Shown here piece after piece: positions 26,415 to 36,170 of a stretch of 64,000 nucleotides of DNA. The stretch is from Anaerosporobacter faecicola. GTDB lineage: Bacteria; Bacillota; Clostridia; Lachnospirales; Lachnospiraceae. Position 1 is the stretch's first letter, and every line of letters starts with the position of its first letter. A program made the translations under genes and the position numbers. The notes beneath the pieces are model-generated. The model was not told where the DNA came from and did no database searches. It worked only from the letters and a program-made list of their open reading frames with translations. Location of the stretch: positions 62,001-126,000 of the forward strand of contig NZ_JAAQRO010000002.1 in NCBI RefSeq assembly GCF_012070565.1, in the 5' to 3' direction.

Positions 26415-26747
26415 TTAATCGACATTCTGATCATCTAATAGACTTTCTAATTGTTCTGGTGTCAAACTATCTGAGTCATCGAAAGCCGTATCCGATTCTT
26501 CAAGTTCTGGCATTGGCTGAACAGTTTCCCTAAGTATCTGAAAACGCTTCTCATCTTGTTTTATTATGTAAGGCTCTTTTTCACTTACACGGTACGATTT
26601 CAGTAAATTCCCACTTTCTAAACAAACCGTATTGGAATTGCATAAGTCATAATTGCTTTTATATGGCATTTTATCGTACATACTTAAATCATCCATTAAG
26701 GTATTATCAAATGGTTTGAGTTTCGTACTTTTTATTTGTTGTTCCAA
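26415..26747 (-). CDS. Acidic hypothetical protein downstream of the calcium ATPase
   Basis: A 110-residue soluble protein without recognised domains. It has Met/Tyr-rich MDDLSMYDKMPYKSNYDLC in the first part and an acidic C-terminus (LEESDTAFDDSDS, EQLESLLDDQNVD). The TTG at 26747 is supported by AAGGAGG at 26757-26763 on the minus strand. It lies 97 nt downstream of the ATPase gene on the same strand. Function unknown. Confidence 0.6.
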   Translation of the reverse strand: MEQQIKSTKLKPFDNTLMDDLSMYDKMPYKSNYDLCNSNTVCLESGNLLKSYRVSEKEPYIIKQDEKRFQILRETVQPMPELEESDTAFDDSDSLTPEQLESLLDDQNVD

Positions 26748-26844
26748 TCGTGTTGCCTCCTTAATCTGTTACAATCTCACATGACCAATAAGATACGAAT
26801 CAAGTCATATTTTACTAACAGTATACAACCTTTATGACCTGAAT

Positions 26845-29484
26845 TCAATGATTATTATTTACCCTTTTTTGAATCTCTACAATAAGAATTGGTACAAAGG
26901 AAAGAACACCAACACTTACCCATTGCTTTGCATTAAGAGGAAGGACTTTGAATATCATCGCAAGTGGCTCGAAGGTAATTACTGTTGTTAATAAAATGGT
27001 ACATACAATAAAAGATAAAAGATGTTTTATATTGCTGAATATTCCAATTGTTAAGATCGATTTGTCGCTGCGCATGTTAAAGGAATGAAATAGTTGGGAG
27101 AGACTCAATACGGCAAATGCCATTGTTCTTCCTAACGTTAAGGAATCAGTTGAACCACCAATATTGTAACGGTAACCTAGTATAAATGCAGTTAAGGCAA
27201 GTGAACCAATTAAGAGACCTTCAAAGAGAATCTTAAATACCAGACCATTGGCGAACATTCCTGTGGAAGGTGGAATTGGTTTGTTTTTCATAATGTCTTT
27301 GTCAGCAGCTTCCACACCGAGGGAGATTGCTGGCAAAGAATCCGTAACGAGATTGACCCATAAGAGTTGCACAGCAAGGAGAGGGGAGGGTAAGCCAAGT
27401 AAAATTGCTGCAAAAATTGTTAGGATTTCACCAATGTTGCTGGAAAGAAGGAAATGAATTGCTTTGCGAATATTCTGATAGATTCCGCGACCTTCCTGAA
27501 CCGCTGATACAATCGTTGCAAAATTATCGTCAGTAAGGATCATGTCAGACGCATTTTTTGCAACATCTGTTCCACTAAGTCCCATAGCACAACCAATATC
27601 TGCTGTCTTTAAAGCAGGTGCATCATTCACACCATCTCCAGTCATAGCAACGACATTGCCTTTTTTCTGGAATGCTTTGACGATTCGTACCTTATGTTCG
27701 GGTGTAACGCGGGCAAATACACGATAGGAATCAATCGTGTTATTCAAAGTCTCTTCTGACATAACAGATAGTTCCGTTCCTGTTAGAGATTTGTCGCCAT
27801 CTTCTAGAATCCCCAATTCCTTTGCTATGGCGCATGCTGTTGTAATATGGTCTCCCGTGATCATAATAGGTGTGATTCCAGCTTGTTTGCAGATTCGTAC
27901 TGCATCTTTCGCTTCTGGACGTGGTGGATCAATCATACCAATTAGTCCGGTGAATATAAGTGTACTTTCTGCTAATGCAGTTCCCTGTATAATCTTAGAG
28001 GTCTCTTTATAAGCAACTGCAAGTACGCGCAGTGCTCGTTTCGCCATATCTGTATTGTATTTTTGAATAATTGCCCGTTTGGCATTGGTTAACGGAGAAA
28101 TCTTACCATTATCGTAATAGTGTGTACACCGAGAAAGAAGGACATCAGGCGCTCCTTTGGTGATGCATAGAAGCTGTTCATTTTCCATTTTATTAATGGT
28201 TGTCATTAATTTTCTGGAAGAATCAAATGGAATCTCTGAGACTCGCTTATTGCTCAGATCGAGTTTGGCTTTGTTAATTCCGACTTTACATGCTGCAAGA
28301 ATGATTGCATTTTCAGTGGGTTCTCCTGTTGCAGTTATATCATTTTTTGTTACCTTAAGCGTCGAATCATTACATAGTGAGCCAAGAGTAAGTATGTGGC
28401 TGGCTTCTTTGGAATCAAAATTTACTTTCCCATGAATGGAATAGAGATCTGTTACGGTCATCTGGTTTTGCGTTAACGTTCCTGTCTTATCAGAGCAGAT
28501 AACGGTAGCGCTACCTAAGGTTTCTACAGCAGGGAGTTTACGTATCACAGCATTTTTCTTTGCCATGCGAGATACCCCTAGGGACAACATGATTGTTACG
28601 ATTGCGGGAAGACCTTCTGGGATTGCAGCTACAGCCAGAGAAACACTGGTCATGAACATATCAAATGGTGGACGTCCTTGAATGGTTCCAAGCAGGAAGA
28701 TGAGCAAACAAATTAATAGTGCAGCAATTCCGAGAACTTTTCCTGTTACAGCTAATCTCTTTTGTAATGGGGTATCAGGGGTATCATCAGCCATAATCAA
28801 TTTGGCTATATGACCCACTTCTGTATGCATTCCAGTGCTGGTTACAATAGCACAGCCACGACCATAGGATACAATACTGGTAGCGTAGACAAGATTCTTT
28901 CGATCTGCCAAAGGGGTGTTGATATCGTAGATCTTATCTGCATTTTTTTCAATGGGATGAGATTCACCAGTCAGGGCAGACTCATCGATTCGGAGGTTGA
29001 TTGCAGTTAGCAATCGTGCATCAGCAGGTACATAGTGTCCGGTTTCTAGTTGTATAAGATCTCCAGGAACAAGTTCTTTGGAAGAAATAACACTATGGCA
29101 GCCATTACGAATTACGGTTGCAGTTGGAGCAGTCATATTCTTTAATGCTTCTAGGGAACGCTCTGCTTTTGTCTCCTGTAAAACACCTAATACAGCATTC
29201 AAGATGATAATAGCAAATATAATAATTGGATCCACAAAATCGGCATGCCCTTCAAGTACGGATATGGCAAAGGAGATAATGGCAGCGACGATGAGGATTG
29301 CAATCATAAAATCTTTGAATTGCGAAAAGAATTTACTTACAATACTTTTATTTTTTTTCGTTTCTAGAACATTCTCTCCATACTCATGGATACGCTTTGC
29401 TGCTTCCTTACTTGTCAGTCCTGATTCTGCATCAGAATGAAGAAGTTTGGCTGTATCCTGTGCGGATAGATTGTGATAATTCAT
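26845..29484 (-). CDS. Calcium-transporting P-type ATPase (PacL/SERCA-like)
   Basis: An 879-residue P2-type cation pump. Visible are the actuator loop LTGESHPIEK, the phosphorylation motif CSDKTGTLTQNQ, the nucleotide region (ITKGAPDVLL) and the hinge TGDGVNDAPALK. The pre-motif helix has VAAIPEGLPAIVT, with the PEGL signature of calcium pumps, and later helices carry NIGE and NLVTDSLPA calcium-site residues. It probably exports Ca2+ from the cytoplasm. I start at ATG 29484, with AAGGAG 8 nt upstream; a further upstream frame to 29568 adds 28 residues of non-family sequence. The YtaF gene is divergent, 155 nt away. Confidence 0.92.
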   Translation of the reverse strand: MNYHNLSAQDTAKLLHSDAESGLTSKEAAKRIHEYGENVLETKKNKSIVSKFFSQFKDFMIAILIVAAIISFAISVLEGHADFVDPIIIFAIIILNAVLGVLQETKAERSLEALKNMTAPTATVIRNGCHSVISSKELVPGDLIQLETGHYVPADARLLTAINLRIDESALTGESHPIEKNADKIYDINTPLADRKNLVYATSIVSYGRGCAIVTSTGMHTEVGHIAKLIMADDTPDTPLQKRLAVTGKVLGIAALLICLLIFLLGTIQGRPPFDMFMTSVSLAVAAIPEGLPAIVTIMLSLGVSRMAKKNAVIRKLPAVETLGSATVICSDKTGTLTQNQMTVTDLYSIHGKVNFDSKEASHILTLGSLCNDSTLKVTKNDITATGEPTENAIILAACKVGINKAKLDLSNKRVSEIPFDSSRKLMTTINKMENEQLLCITKGAPDVLLSRCTHYYDNGKISPLTNAKRAIIQKYNTDMAKRALRVLAVAYKETSKIIQGTALAESTLIFTGLIGMIDPPRPEAKDAVRICKQAGITPIMITGDHITTACAIAKELGILEDGDKSLTGTELSVMSEETLNNTIDSYRVFARVTPEHKVRIVKAFQKKGNVVAMTGDGVNDAPALKTADIGCAMGLSGTDVAKNASDMILTDDNFATIVSAVQEGRGIYQNIRKAIHFLLSSNIGEILTIFAAILLGLPSPLLAVQLLWVNLVTDSLPAISLGVEAADKDIMKNKPIPPSTGMFANGLVFKILFEGLLIGSLALTAFILGYRYNIGGSTDSLTLGRTMAFAVLSLSQLFHSFNMRSDKSILTIGIFSNIKHLLSFIVCTILLTTVITFEPLAMIFKVLPLNAKQWVSVGVLSFVPILIVEIQKRVNNNH

Positions 29485-29639
29485 GTAGAAACTCCTTGTA
29501 ATCATAGTTACTCTAATATATGCATGGACACGGAAATTATAACAGATACAAGTAGCCATTCTTTTCACTTTGCATACTTTATTATAGAGAGGCGTGTCTT
29601 TTGAGATGTGAATCTTCCTCTCGAAAGGAGAAGAATGTA

Positions 29640-30194
29640 TTGCTATTACAGATCATTGTGATATCAATCTCATTAAGTATAGATGCCTTGGGAATTGGAA
29701 TTGCGTATCCTTTACGTGGGGTGGTGATTGGCACAATGGCAAAAGGAGTCATTGGATTAATATCTGGGGGTGTAATGTTCTTATCCATTGTAGTTGGAAA
29801 ACAAATCACAAAGTATGTGCCACCCGATGTTATGATGCTACTTGGGACTGCAATCCTAGTGTTAATGGGGGTAATCTATATTCGAAATAGCCTGTTTAGT
29901 GATGAAGAGGCATATTATGACTTGGACCAATCAAAGAAGATTGAATGGTTTGAAGCAATTATCTTAGGAGTTGCATTATCAGCAGATTCAATCAGTGCTG
30001 GAATCGCTATTGTTGCAATTGGACTAGAGAGTACATTTGTACCAATCCTTGTAGGATTTACACAAGTGGGATTTTTATCAATAGGAAATTATCTGATTAA
30101 GAAATTTGCAAAAGTTAAGACGATTAATAGTAAGGTGTGCGGTGTGTTTTCTGGTGCACTTCTGATCTTCATTGCTATAATAAGGTGTTTATGA
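29640..30194 (+). CDS. MntP/YtaF family membrane protein
   Basis: A 184-residue protein with six predicted helices made of two repeats, each opening with an acidic signature: SLSIDALGIGIAY and ALSADSISAGIAI. This is the DUF204 family that includes the manganese exporter MntP and the sporulation protein YtaF; the pattern GIAYPLRG after the first motif looks closer to YtaF. I use TTG 29640, which has AAAGGAGAAG at 29624-29633; a start at 29601 would add 13 polar residues. truA follows 43 nt later. Confidence 0.8.
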   Translation: MLLQIIVISISLSIDALGIGIAYPLRGVVIGTMAKGVIGLISGGVMFLSIVVGKQITKYVPPDVMMLLGTAILVLMGVIYIRNSLFSDEEAYYDLDQSKKIEWFEAIILGVALSADSISAGIAIVAIGLESTFVPILVGFTQVGFLSIGNYLIKKFAKVKTINSKVCGVFSGALLIFIAIIRCL

Positions 30195-30237
30195 TATAAT
30201 GATTTAGCTTAAAATACGGAATAAGTAGGAGAAAAAC

Positions 30238-30981
30238 ATGAGAAATATACAATTGGTATTGGAATATGATGGATCACGTTACGATGGCTGGCAAAAACAA
30301 CCGAAGTATCCCAATCGTGTTATGATTCAGGATAAGGTTGAAGCAGTATTAAGTCAGATGGAAGGGGAAGAGATTCAACTAGTTGGAGCGGCAAAAACGG
30401 AAGCTGGTGTGCATGCGTATGCACAAGTAGCCAATTTTCAGACGAATTCTACAATGAAGGTATATGAAATCAAACATTATCTGAATCGCTATCTTCCGAG
30501 AGATATAGCTGTAAAAGAAGCATTGGAAGTGCCGGAGCGTTTTCATAGTAGTTATAATGCCAAATCGTTTGTTTATGAATATAAGATCGGAATTGGGGAA
30601 GTTCCCAATGTCTTTGCAAGAAAATATAGTTATTACTGTTTTGACTCCTTAGATTTACTCAAGATGCGTCAAGCAGCAGAGTATCTGAAGGGAAAACATG
30701 ATTTTAAAGCATTTTCGGATAATAAGAAACAGAAGAAATCTACAGAAAGAGAATTATTCGATATTGATATCTATGGAGACAAAGAAGAAGTGCTGATTAC
30801 CTTACATGGGGATGACTTTTGGCCATTTATGGTGCGAATCATTGTTGCAACATTGCTTGAAGTTGGAACGGGAAAGATGGAACCTCAATATGTAGAACAG
30901 ATTATTGAGAAGAAAGATCGAAATCTTGCTCCAGCGGCAGCAGATGCCAAAGGTCTTTTTCTTACAGATGTAAAATACTAA
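30238..30981 (+). CDS. truA: TruA-family pseudouridine synthase with altered catalytic motif
   Basis: A 247-residue homologue of tRNA pseudouridine synthase A (modifies U38-40 in anticodon stems). EYDGSRYDGWQKQP, RFHSSYNAKSFVYEY, GKHDFKAFS and the APAAADAKGLFLTDVKY end are all in register. The active-site motif, GRTDAGVHA in essentially all TruA enzymes, is here AAKTEAGVHA: the catalytic Asp is Glu55 and the preceding Arg is Lys53. The later GFLRNMVR is also changed (DFWPFMVR). It may be a diverged paralogue of changed or lost activity; Clostridia often carry a normal truA in the ribosomal operon. AGGAGAAAAAC precedes ATG 30238. Confidence 0.85.
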   Translation: MRNIQLVLEYDGSRYDGWQKQPKYPNRVMIQDKVEAVLSQMEGEEIQLVGAAKTEAGVHAYAQVANFQTNSTMKVYEIKHYLNRYLPRDIAVKEALEVPERFHSSYNAKSFVYEYKIGIGEVPNVFARKYSYYCFDSLDLLKMRQAAEYLKGKHDFKAFSDNKKQKKSTERELFDIDIYGDKEEVLITLHGDDFWPFMVRIIVATLLEVGTGKMEPQYVEQIIEKKDRNLAPAAADAKGLFLTDVKY

Positions 30982-31105
30982 TTCGAGTTTTTACTTGTCA
31001 TAAAAATGTATTTGAGGTAAGATTATAGTATATTAATGTACAGCACAGACCTTTGCAAGGGGATTGTGATGATGTACAGAGGAAAAAAGAGAAGGGGGGG
31101 ATTCC

Positions 31106-32089
31106 GTGGCTAATTTCTGCTCAAGATGTGGAAAACCACTAGAAAAAGATGGATTCTGCATGAATTGTATGGATTTCGCTAGAAAGAGTGAAACGGAACA
31201 AGGAGTGTCTGAAAAAGATTCGAATATGGTTCATACAGCACCTTATGCAGACCCATTTATTCAGCCATCAAACCAGATACCGAATGAGATACATGTGCAA
31301 GGTGAACAAAAACAAAAGACATCTGCCGGACAAATGTTACTTGCATTACTCTTGATCGTACTTGTTTGTGGAGCGGGTATCTTTGTGATTGCAAAGTTTT
31401 CTGATACAGAGAACACAAAGGATGAAGAAGCAACAGAAGTATCCTATGACGATCTTTTGCTAGATACAGATGATTCAAAAGAGGAAGATGTATTGTTAGA
31501 GGATTCAGACGAAAGTATAGTGGATGAGCAAGATGCTTATGCTTATGATGAATCTGACTTAAGAGACGATATGGCTGAAGTATACGAGGCGGATTACGAT
31601 GAGATCATGGCAGCTGGAGAACCATCTAATGGGTATGCATTATTTGCTACCACAAAAGATGATATTATTCCTGTTATGGACCAGTATTTTTCAGACCAAG
31701 ATATCGAGATGAATTATGAATCAAGTATGGATAATTCATATGAAATGGTTGATGATGAAAAGATTACGTATTATGAAACCTATTCGTTATGGTCGGAAGC
31801 AGATAATGCTTCCAATATGTACTTTGTTACATCGGATACGGTTACAGGTAAATTGCTTTATGTTGGTGTATATGAAGAAGACAATGAAAAAGCAATTGAA
31901 TTAGTACGTAAGAGTTTGGAAATCATTGATCCAAGCATAGAAGAAGATACACTAGAGGAGACATGTGATGGTATAAGAGAAGCAAGTGGATATGTGGAGC
32001 TTACTTGTGGAGAATATGGAATATATGGAGAATTTTCGGAAGAAAGTAACCAATTCTACTATTACATTATGAGTTTAGAAGACCATTAA
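31106..32089 (+). CDS. Zinc-ribbon membrane protein
   Basis: A 327-residue protein with an N-terminal zinc ribbon (FCSRCGKPLEKDGFCMNCM, CxxC...CxxC), a Gln/Pro-rich linker, one membrane helix (~75-96, LLALLLIVLVCGAGIFVIA) and a very acidic extracellular domain ending in a folded part rich in Tyr. Such zinc-ribbon single-pass proteins are common and uncharacterised in Clostridia. The start is GTG 31106 after a G-rich site (GGGGGG at 31096-31101). A terminator follows. Confidence 0.8.
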   Translation: MANFCSRCGKPLEKDGFCMNCMDFARKSETEQGVSEKDSNMVHTAPYADPFIQPSNQIPNEIHVQGEQKQKTSAGQMLLALLLIVLVCGAGIFVIAKFSDTENTKDEEATEVSYDDLLLDTDDSKEEDVLLEDSDESIVDEQDAYAYDESDLRDDMAEVYEADYDEIMAAGEPSNGYALFATTKDDIIPVMDQYFSDQDIEMNYESSMDNSYEMVDDEKITYYETYSLWSEADNASNMYFVTSDTVTGKLLYVGVYEEDNEKAIELVRKSLEIIDPSIEEDTLEETCDGIREASGYVELTCGEYGIYGEFSEESNQFYYYIMSLEDH

Positions 32090-32097
32090 GATTGATC

Positions 32098-32143
32098 CAA
32101 AAAAGGAGCTATTGACCATTAAAATGGTAAAATAGCTCCCTTT
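32098..32143. terminator. Bidirectional terminator
   Basis: GGAGCTATT (32105-32113) pairs with AATAGCTCC (32131-32139), with an inner ACCAT/ATGGT pair. The minus-strand side ends in a run of six T, fitting the DedA gene; the plus-strand tail is weaker. Confidence 0.7.
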
Positions 32144-32149
32144 GTGTCG

Positions 32150-32764
32150 TTATAGGGAATCTTTGTTTGTTTGCTTTCCTTTTCGATGGAATACTTTTTT
32201 GTACAACAGAAGGAAAAGAAGTAGTAGGATAACAGGGATTAAGATGTGTTTGTATTGATCATAATACGAGTATGCTTCTTTCCAATTGTCTTGTAAGAAA
32301 TATCCGGTTCCAATTAGTAGGGTATTCCAAATTGTAATACCAATGAAAGATGATAAAAGAAAAACGGAATAATTTTGTTTCATTGTTCCGCTTATAAATG
32401 CAATATAGGTTCTACAAAGAGGAATTACCCGGGCAAAACACACCGCAGAGGCTCCGTACTTTTCAAAGTTCTGGTAGGAAGAATCAATTCCGTGCTGTGA
32501 TTTGGGAAATTTTTTTACAAGTTTTTGAAGGATTGCAGAACCACCATATAAACCAATTACATAGCAAATCGTTGTTCCAATAAGACCAGCAATAACACTT
32601 GCCGTTAAGATTACGAAAAAGTGAATATGGGTTGCACAGGCAATCGCACCTGAGAAAGGAAGAACGATTTCACTAGATACAGGAAAACAAGCATATTCCA
32701 GTAATATGATGAGAAACATTGCTAATAAACCATATTCTGAAATGAGGTTTGTAAAAAAATCCAT
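32150..32764 (-). CDS. DedA family membrane protein
   Basis: A 204-residue DedA-family (VTT-type) protein with about five hydrophobic segments. Typical elements are the conserved Glu-containing LEYACFPVSSEIVLPFSG, ICYVIGLYGG, and the motif FARVIPLCRTYIAFISGTM, matching the family FxRFxPxxR...aG pattern. DedA proteins contribute to undecaprenyl-phosphate or phospholipid translocation and membrane homeostasis. ATG 32764 has GGAG 7 nt upstream, so the upstream in-frame start at 32791 is not needed. Confidence 0.88.
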   Translation of the reverse strand: MDFFTNLISEYGLLAMFLIILLEYACFPVSSEIVLPFSGAIACATHIHFFVILTASVIAGLIGTTICYVIGLYGGSAILQKLVKKFPKSQHGIDSSYQNFEKYGASAVCFARVIPLCRTYIAFISGTMKQNYSVFLLSSFIGITIWNTLLIGTGYFLQDNWKEAYSYYDQYKHILIPVILLLLFLLLYKKVFHRKGKQTNKDSL

Positions 32765-33138
32765 AATTAACTCCGAGCATTCTTTTTTCAAAGTATATTA
32801 GCACATAGAAAAAATAATGCATATTCACAGAAATAACGTCTAAGTTGGACAAGTAAAACATATAAATGATGGTAGAGTCAAAAAGTCATACACTGAATTT
32901 TGCCTCTGTACCATTTATATGAGTTGCTTGGCAAAAGTGAGAAAGGAACTAGACATTTGCCGGACCGCTCAAATATTTAGTTAATATCTTGTAATAGTAT
33001 TGTTACATGATTGACACAAATATACCACAAAACACTTATACAGTATACGAGGAAAAGTATACCAAACGTAATAGTAAATGCTGGTAGCGATTCCAATCAA
33101 GGATAAGTGTAACAACAGCATGACACTTGGAGGTTGAG
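32765..33138. other. Intergenic region between dedA and the L,D-transpeptidase
   Basis: 374 nt with no supported gene. An imperfect stem bounded by GATGGTAGAG and CTCTGTACCATT lies at ~32872-32919, and GGCAAA / TTTGCC arms at ~32931-32962. I compared it with c-di-GMP and c-di-AMP riboswitch patterns and could not match either. Confidence 0.45.
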
Positions 33139-34722
33139 ATGAAAGAGATAGTACAACAATTACAAAAGAGAAGCAAATATCTGCTGGCACTTTCTATTGT
33201 GTTATTCACACTTTGGGGCTTACATAATAATGCATCATCAGATGCAGCAAGTTCATATCCATATTTAATTAAAGTGAATAAACAACAGAATTGTGTTACC
33301 ATCTATGAAAAAAACAAGAAAGGAAAGTATACGGTTCCAGTGAAGGCAATGATATGTTCCACAGGTGCAGACACACCAATAGGTACATTTAAAACGCCAG
33401 CACGTTATCGTTGGAAAGTATTATTAGATAATGTATGGGGACAATACTGTACAAGAATTAATGGGGGAATCCTGTTCCATTCTGTTTGGTATTACAAACA
33501 AGATCCATCAACTTTATCTGCTGTTCAATATAATAAACTTGGTACCATGTGTTCGCATGGTTGTATTCGATTGACAGTAGCGGATGCCAAATGGATCTAT
33601 GATAATTGTCCAGTAGGAACAACGGTTACAATCTATAATAGCAAGGATCCAGGTCCACTTGGAAAACCAACTGCCATTAAGTTAAAACCGAATACAGGTT
33701 GGGATCCAACGGATATCTATTATAAGAATAATCCATTTAACAATAAGAAACCTTCGATAAGTGGAGCAAAAAACAAGACAATCAATGTTGGAGACAAGGT
33801 AAACTTATTAAAGGGAATCACGGCGAAGAATACAACTGGATTTAGTATCACTTCTAGGATTACTGTTTCTGGAAAAGTGAATACGAAGAAAGCTGGTAAA
33901 TATAAGATTACATATAAAGTAACAGATGAAATCGGTAGGACAGCTAAGAAGACAATCACGTATACAGTTGTGGGTGAAGAAGTAGTAGAAGAAGTTGGAA
34001 CGCCAAAGATCACTGGTGTGAAAGACCAAGTGGTGAAAGGTGGTACAGAAATTACAGAAGAACTTGTGTTAAAAGGTGTAACGGCAACCATTGGAGATAA
34101 GAAAGTTGATGCAAGCAATATTCAAGTAACGATCGTAGATAATAAAGATAAGACATATAGCGTTACGTATAAGTTAGTAGCATCCAATGGAGAAACGGAG
34201 AAAGTAGCAACAGAAAAGGCAACCTTTACCGTAGATGATGAAGCACCAGTAATCAAGGGCGCAGAAAATAAAGAAATCCCATGGGATACCAAAGTAGATG
34301 AGAAAACAGTATTAGAAGGCATTACGGTCTCAGACAATACGAGTAAATTAACAGTGGATGACATAAAAGTAACGATTAAGGAAAAAGAAGATCGTTATAT
34401 CGTAATCTATACAGTGGAAGATTCCGTTGGCAACAAAACTACAAAAACGATCAATCTTATTAAGAAAGACTACCTTGTTTTAGAAGGGGTAACGGATCGT
34501 AAGGTTGAGAGCGATGTGATAGTTGATCGAGAATATCTATTAGAGGGTGTTACGGCATACTACAACGGTAAAGATGTTACGGATGACATTGAATTACGCA
34601 TAGTAACTAAATACAATGAGGATAATCTAATTACTAGCTATATTGTAACTTATATCATCTATGATAATATGAATAATGATGTTCGAAAAGATGCAATTAT
34701 TACAGTTTTAATTGATGAGTAA
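33139..34722 (+). CDS. L,D-transpeptidase with C-terminal Ig-like repeats
   Basis: A 527-residue exported protein. An N-terminal helix (YLLALSIVLFTLWGL) is followed by a YkuD domain (~40-185) with His114, His140 and the catalytic Cys142 in the signature MCSHGCIRL. These enzymes make 3-3 peptidoglycan cross-links or attach proteins to the wall. From ~205 to the end there are about four DUF5011/Big-like repeats, each with a core like ISGAKNKTINVGDKVNLL...GITA, serving as spacer or wall-contact modules. The ATG at 33139 has TTGGAGGT five nt upstream. Confidence 0.88.
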   Translation: MKEIVQQLQKRSKYLLALSIVLFTLWGLHNNASSDAASSYPYLIKVNKQQNCVTIYEKNKKGKYTVPVKAMICSTGADTPIGTFKTPARYRWKVLLDNVWGQYCTRINGGILFHSVWYYKQDPSTLSAVQYNKLGTMCSHGCIRLTVADAKWIYDNCPVGTTVTIYNSKDPGPLGKPTAIKLKPNTGWDPTDIYYKNNPFNNKKPSISGAKNKTINVGDKVNLLKGITAKNTTGFSITSRITVSGKVNTKKAGKYKITYKVTDEIGRTAKKTITYTVVGEEVVEEVGTPKITGVKDQVVKGGTEITEELVLKGVTATIGDKKVDASNIQVTIVDNKDKTYSVTYKLVASNGETEKVATEKATFTVDDEAPVIKGAENKEIPWDTKVDEKTVLEGITVSDNTSKLTVDDIKVTIKEKEDRYIVIYTVEDSVGNKTTKTINLIKKDYLVLEGVTDRKVESDVIVDREYLLEGVTAYYNGKDVTDDIELRIVTKYNEDNLITSYIVTYIIYDNMNNDVRKDAIITVLIDE

Positions 34723-34740
34723 GTAAGCGAAAAAATTGCG

Positions 34741-34777
34741 AAAAATACCAACATGTAAAAAGTGTTGGTATTTTTTT
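34741..34777 (+). terminator. Rho-independent terminator
   Basis: AAAAATACCAACA pairs with TGTTGGTATTTTT and continues as a T run. It closes the L,D-transpeptidase gene. Confidence 0.9.
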
Positions 34778-35006
34778 GTTAAATTGTATGGTATGAATTC
34801 TTATCATTATAGTGTATAGTAATAATGGGATTACAAATTAGAAACGAAGGGGAATGTATATTCCTGTTTTTAAAACAATGTATATGTAAATGAATGGAGT
34901 TAAATGTTAAATAAATAGGAATAAAACCTAAGCGTATCAAATTATACGGTACATAGAGGATAAAGATTGAATGAAATGCAATTATGACGACAAGGAAAAC
35001 ACAAAA

Positions 35007-35040
35007 AATGATTTCCTGTATCAGATAGTATGAAATCATT
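35007..35040. promoter_or_regulatory. Inverted repeat before the first LacI gene
   Basis: AATGATTTC (35007-35015) and GAAATCATT (35032-35040) are perfect 9-nt arms around 16 nt, 25 nt before the LacI start. It might be an autoregulatory site or leader hairpin. The rest of 34778-35006 is AT-rich without a gene. Confidence 0.5.
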
Positions 35041-35065
35041 AAATAGCAGAAAGTAGGTAATATGC

Positions 35066-36097
35066 ATGAGTAAGGATAATATCAGTATTTATACGATTGC
35101 AAAAGAAGCGGGTGTATCGCCATCTACTGTATCAAGAGTAATGACGAATAGCACTAGAGTTAGTGAAGAAAAAACACAAAAGGTAAAAGAAATAATTGAA
35201 AAATATGATTTTCGCCCCAATGCGTTAGCTCGATCACTAAGTAATACAAAAACAAAGATGATCGGTGCATTAGTTGGCGATATTCGAAATCCATTCTTTG
35301 CTGCATTAGCAACAGAATGTGAAAAAGCTGCGACAAAAGAAGGGTATATGCTTCTATTAAGTAATTTTAATTTGGATGGAAAAAGCGACGAAGCTGACAA
35401 GTTATTCAAGTTATATGAACAACGGGTGGATGCAATAATTCAGATAGGTGGTGCGGTGGATGATGTCGTTTCAAATCCAGAATACGTGGATGCAATCAAC
35501 CGAATTGCCAATGATATACCTGTAATCATCAGTGGTAAACTAGATGGAGCAGACTGCTGTCAGGTAAATCTAGATGAAGGTAAATCGTTAGAGGTCATGT
35601 TTGATTATCTAGTTAGCATTGGACACAAAGAAATTGCATTAATTGGTGGAGAGAGTACGGCTAAATCAACGTATGATAAGCGAACTAGATACAAACAATT
35701 GATCGCAAGATATGGTCTAACTTATCGAGAAGAATATATAGCCAATTGTTCTTATGACATTAACGGTGGATATCATGCCATGAAAAAATTCTTGAAAGAA
35801 GTTAAAAAATTGCCTTCGGCTATTATTGGAATCAATGATTTCGCTTCCATTGGAATAATGCAAGCATTACAGGAAACAGGGTACCGTATACCAGAAGATA
35901 TATCGGTATGTGGATTTGATAATACCATTGGAACAGAAGCTTGTATGCCAAAGTTGACAACAGTTGGATATGATTATGAAGATTTTGCAAATAAATTAGT
36001 AATGGCAGCAATTAAGAGAATTCAGGGAGAAGATGTTCCACGATTACAAATGGTAAAATCAGAGTTAGTAATTAAGAATTCCTGTGAAAAAATATAA
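35066..36097 (+). CDS. LacI-family transcriptional regulator 1
   Basis: A 343-residue LacI/GalR repressor: N-terminal helix-turn-helix (YTIAKEAGVSPSTVSRVM), hinge helix (RPNALARSLS) and a periplasmic-binding-protein-like effector domain (VGDIRNPFFAALA, QRVDAIIQIGG, IPEDISVCGFDN). It probably senses a sugar and controls the adjacent transporter and glycosidase genes. It is paralogous over its full length to the next gene at 36467. Only a weak site (AGTAGG) precedes ATG 35066. The terminator behind it contains a perfect LacI-type operator. Confidence 0.92.
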   Translation: MSKDNISIYTIAKEAGVSPSTVSRVMTNSTRVSEEKTQKVKEIIEKYDFRPNALARSLSNTKTKMIGALVGDIRNPFFAALATECEKAATKEGYMLLLSNFNLDGKSDEADKLFKLYEQRVDAIIQIGGAVDDVVSNPEYVDAINRIANDIPVIISGKLDGADCCQVNLDEGKSLEVMFDYLVSIGHKEIALIGGESTAKSTYDKRTRYKQLIARYGLTYREEYIANCSYDINGGYHAMKKFLKEVKKLPSAIIGINDFASIGIMQALQETGYRIPEDISVCGFDNTIGTEACMPKLTTVGYDYEDFANKLVMAAIKRIQGEDVPRLQMVKSELVIKNSCEKI

Positions 36098-36170
36098 AAA
36101 AGAGAATAGAAGTAAGAATTAACTAGAGAAAATTGCCAAAAGTGGTTGACAAATTATGGCTAATGGATTT

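Noticed and set aside
32765-33138. Possible riboswitch upstream of the L,D-transpeptidase
   Set aside because: I could not match conserved c-di-GMP or c-di-AMP riboswitch cores; only loose stems are visible.
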